Below are positions 63,728-64,000 of a stretch of DNA of 64,000 bases, one piece after another; positions within the stretch are counted from its first letter, which is position 1, and every line of letters begins with the position of its first letter. Source of the DNA: Lachnospiraceae bacterium (GTDB lineage: Bacteria; Bacillota; Clostridia; Lachnospirales; Lachnospiraceae); assembly GCA_009911035.1 (NCBI GenBank), contig QXWO01000026.1, positions 1 through 64,000 on the forward strand, written 5' to 3'. Under the pieces are notes generated by a model. The model ran no database searches. It was not told where the DNA came from and worked only from the letters and a program-made list of their open reading frames with translations. The translations under genes and the position numbers were made by a program.

Positions 63728-63756
63728 ATGATATTTATTGAAAATTTCTTTGTCAA
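63728..63756 (-). promoter_or_regulatory. Sigma-A-type promoter of the acyltransferase-3 gene
   Basis: On the minus strand a perfect TTGACA (63751-63756), a 17-base spacer and TATCAT (63728-63733) lie about 66 bases before the start codon. This is the best promoter match in the window. Confidence 0.75.
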
Positions 63757-63841
63757 GATAAATTTTGGCTGGCTGCGGTAAGAAAAGCTTTCCTTATACA
63801 GGTAACTTATGTATAATGAATAAATGTATGAAATGAAATAG

Positions 63842-63850
63842 TGATATAAT
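63842..63850 (+). promoter_or_regulatory. Possible extended -10 promoter for the partial gene at the window end
   Basis: TGATATAAT, an extended -10 element, lies 76 bases before the ATG at 63927. No good -35 is present. A TTGACA at 63894-63899 has no -10 at proper distance. The rest of 63663-63926 shows no gene. Confidence 0.4.
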
Positions 63851-63926
63851 ATGGAATTTTGATTGTTCTAGTTTGTTAAAAGCTTTTCATTAATTGACAT
63901 AACTGTAAATTATGAAAGGAATCAGC

Positions 63927-64000
63927 ATGTTTAAGCATTTGAAAATATTGTTTAGTATATTTGTCATTGTAGCTGCGGGGATATTTGTAGGAACTACATG
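63927..64000 (+). CDS. Start of an exported or membrane-anchored protein, cut by the window end
   Basis: Only 24 complete codons are visible. They read MFKHLKILFSIFVIVAAGIF and then VGTT: two lysines followed by a hydrophobic stretch of about 15 residues, which is a signal peptide or membrane anchor. GAAAGGA lies six bases before the ATG. The function cannot be told. Position behind a large polysaccharide locus would suit a cell-wall or attachment protein, but that is only a guess. Confidence 0.6.
   Translation, partial: MFKHLKILFSIFVIVAAGIFVGTT

Noticed and set aside
63894-63899. TTGACA as -35 box for the last gene
   Set aside because: No -10-like hexamer lies 16-18 bases downstream, and the ribosome-binding site begins there instead.

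Overview
The window looks like the interior of a very large surface-polysaccharide (capsule/exopolysaccharide) locus from a low-to-moderate GC Gram-positive anaerobe, most likely a gut Lachnospiraceae (Clostridia). I infer this from Shine-Dalgarno sites of the GGAGG type before nearly every gene, the codon style, and a family repertoire (DUF5672, GT11, CotH/VTC/DUF4956, MBOAT plus SGNH pairs, AsnB in a glycan locus) that I associate with that group. No rRNA, tRNA, transposase, integrase or CRISPR array is visible. Almost all of the DNA is coding, and many neighbouring genes overlap by 4-40 bases, including ATGA stop/start overlaps.

Layout. Positions 1-195 hold a leader with a strong hairpin. 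Positions 196-10735 (+) hold a WbpP-like sugar epimerase, a DUF2334 deacetylase-like protein, four GT4 glycosyltransferases and two AsnB-type amidotransferases. A 166-bp near-perfect palindromic element lies between the third GT4 gene and the first asnB. Positions 10693-14780 (-) hold an antisense operon: an MBOAT acyltransferase, an SGNH-like partner and a polytopic GT-C-like protein. It is driven from a divergent promoter region that also serves the next block. Positions 14963-17890 (+) hold two tandem GT11 fucosyltransferase-like genes and a GT2. Position 18009-18887 (-) is a sugar O-methyltransferase. From 19177 to 62679 everything is on the + strand with little spacing. In order this run holds a GtrII-like gene broken at a G9 tract; an ABC flippase, GT11-like and DUF5672 module; a GT17; the WbaP-like priming transferase; GT4/GT2 enzymes; a pyruvyl transferase; and a Wzx flippase. 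It continues with a VTC-DUF4956-CotH module; a long membrane-protein gene broken at a G10 tract; a GH88/GH105-like protein; a second MBOAT/SGNH pair; another GT11; two tandem Wzy-like polymerases; more transferases; a GT26-GT4 fusion; and a third polymerase. It ends with a dTDP-3-amino-sugar cassette, an SGNH esterase, a second DUF5672-GT11-ABC module and a GT-D-like enzyme. The end of the window holds a convergent acyltransferase-3 gene (-) and the first codons of an exported protein (+).

How it works together. The WbaP-like enzyme would place the first sugar phosphate on undecaprenyl phosphate. Cytoplasmic transferases would extend it, the Wzx protein and/or two PglK-like ABC transporters would flip the product, and Wzy-like proteins would polymerise it. 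Acetyl, pyruvyl, methyl and amide groups would be added by the MBOAT/SGNH, hexapeptide, pyruvyl transferase, methyltransferase and AsnB proteins. Three exporters, three polymerases and a GT26 domain (usually acting on GlcNAc-lipid made by a different priming enzyme) suggest that more than one glycan is encoded here.

The most interesting signal is a pair of long G homopolymers (G9 at 19642-19650, G10 at 37176-37185). They are the only runs of eight or more Gs I found. Each sits exactly where a polytopic membrane glycosyltransferase-like gene loses its frame, and each would be restored by +1 (or -2) G. This is what slipped-strand phase variation of surface glycan decoration would look like, although homopolymer sequencing error must be excluded.
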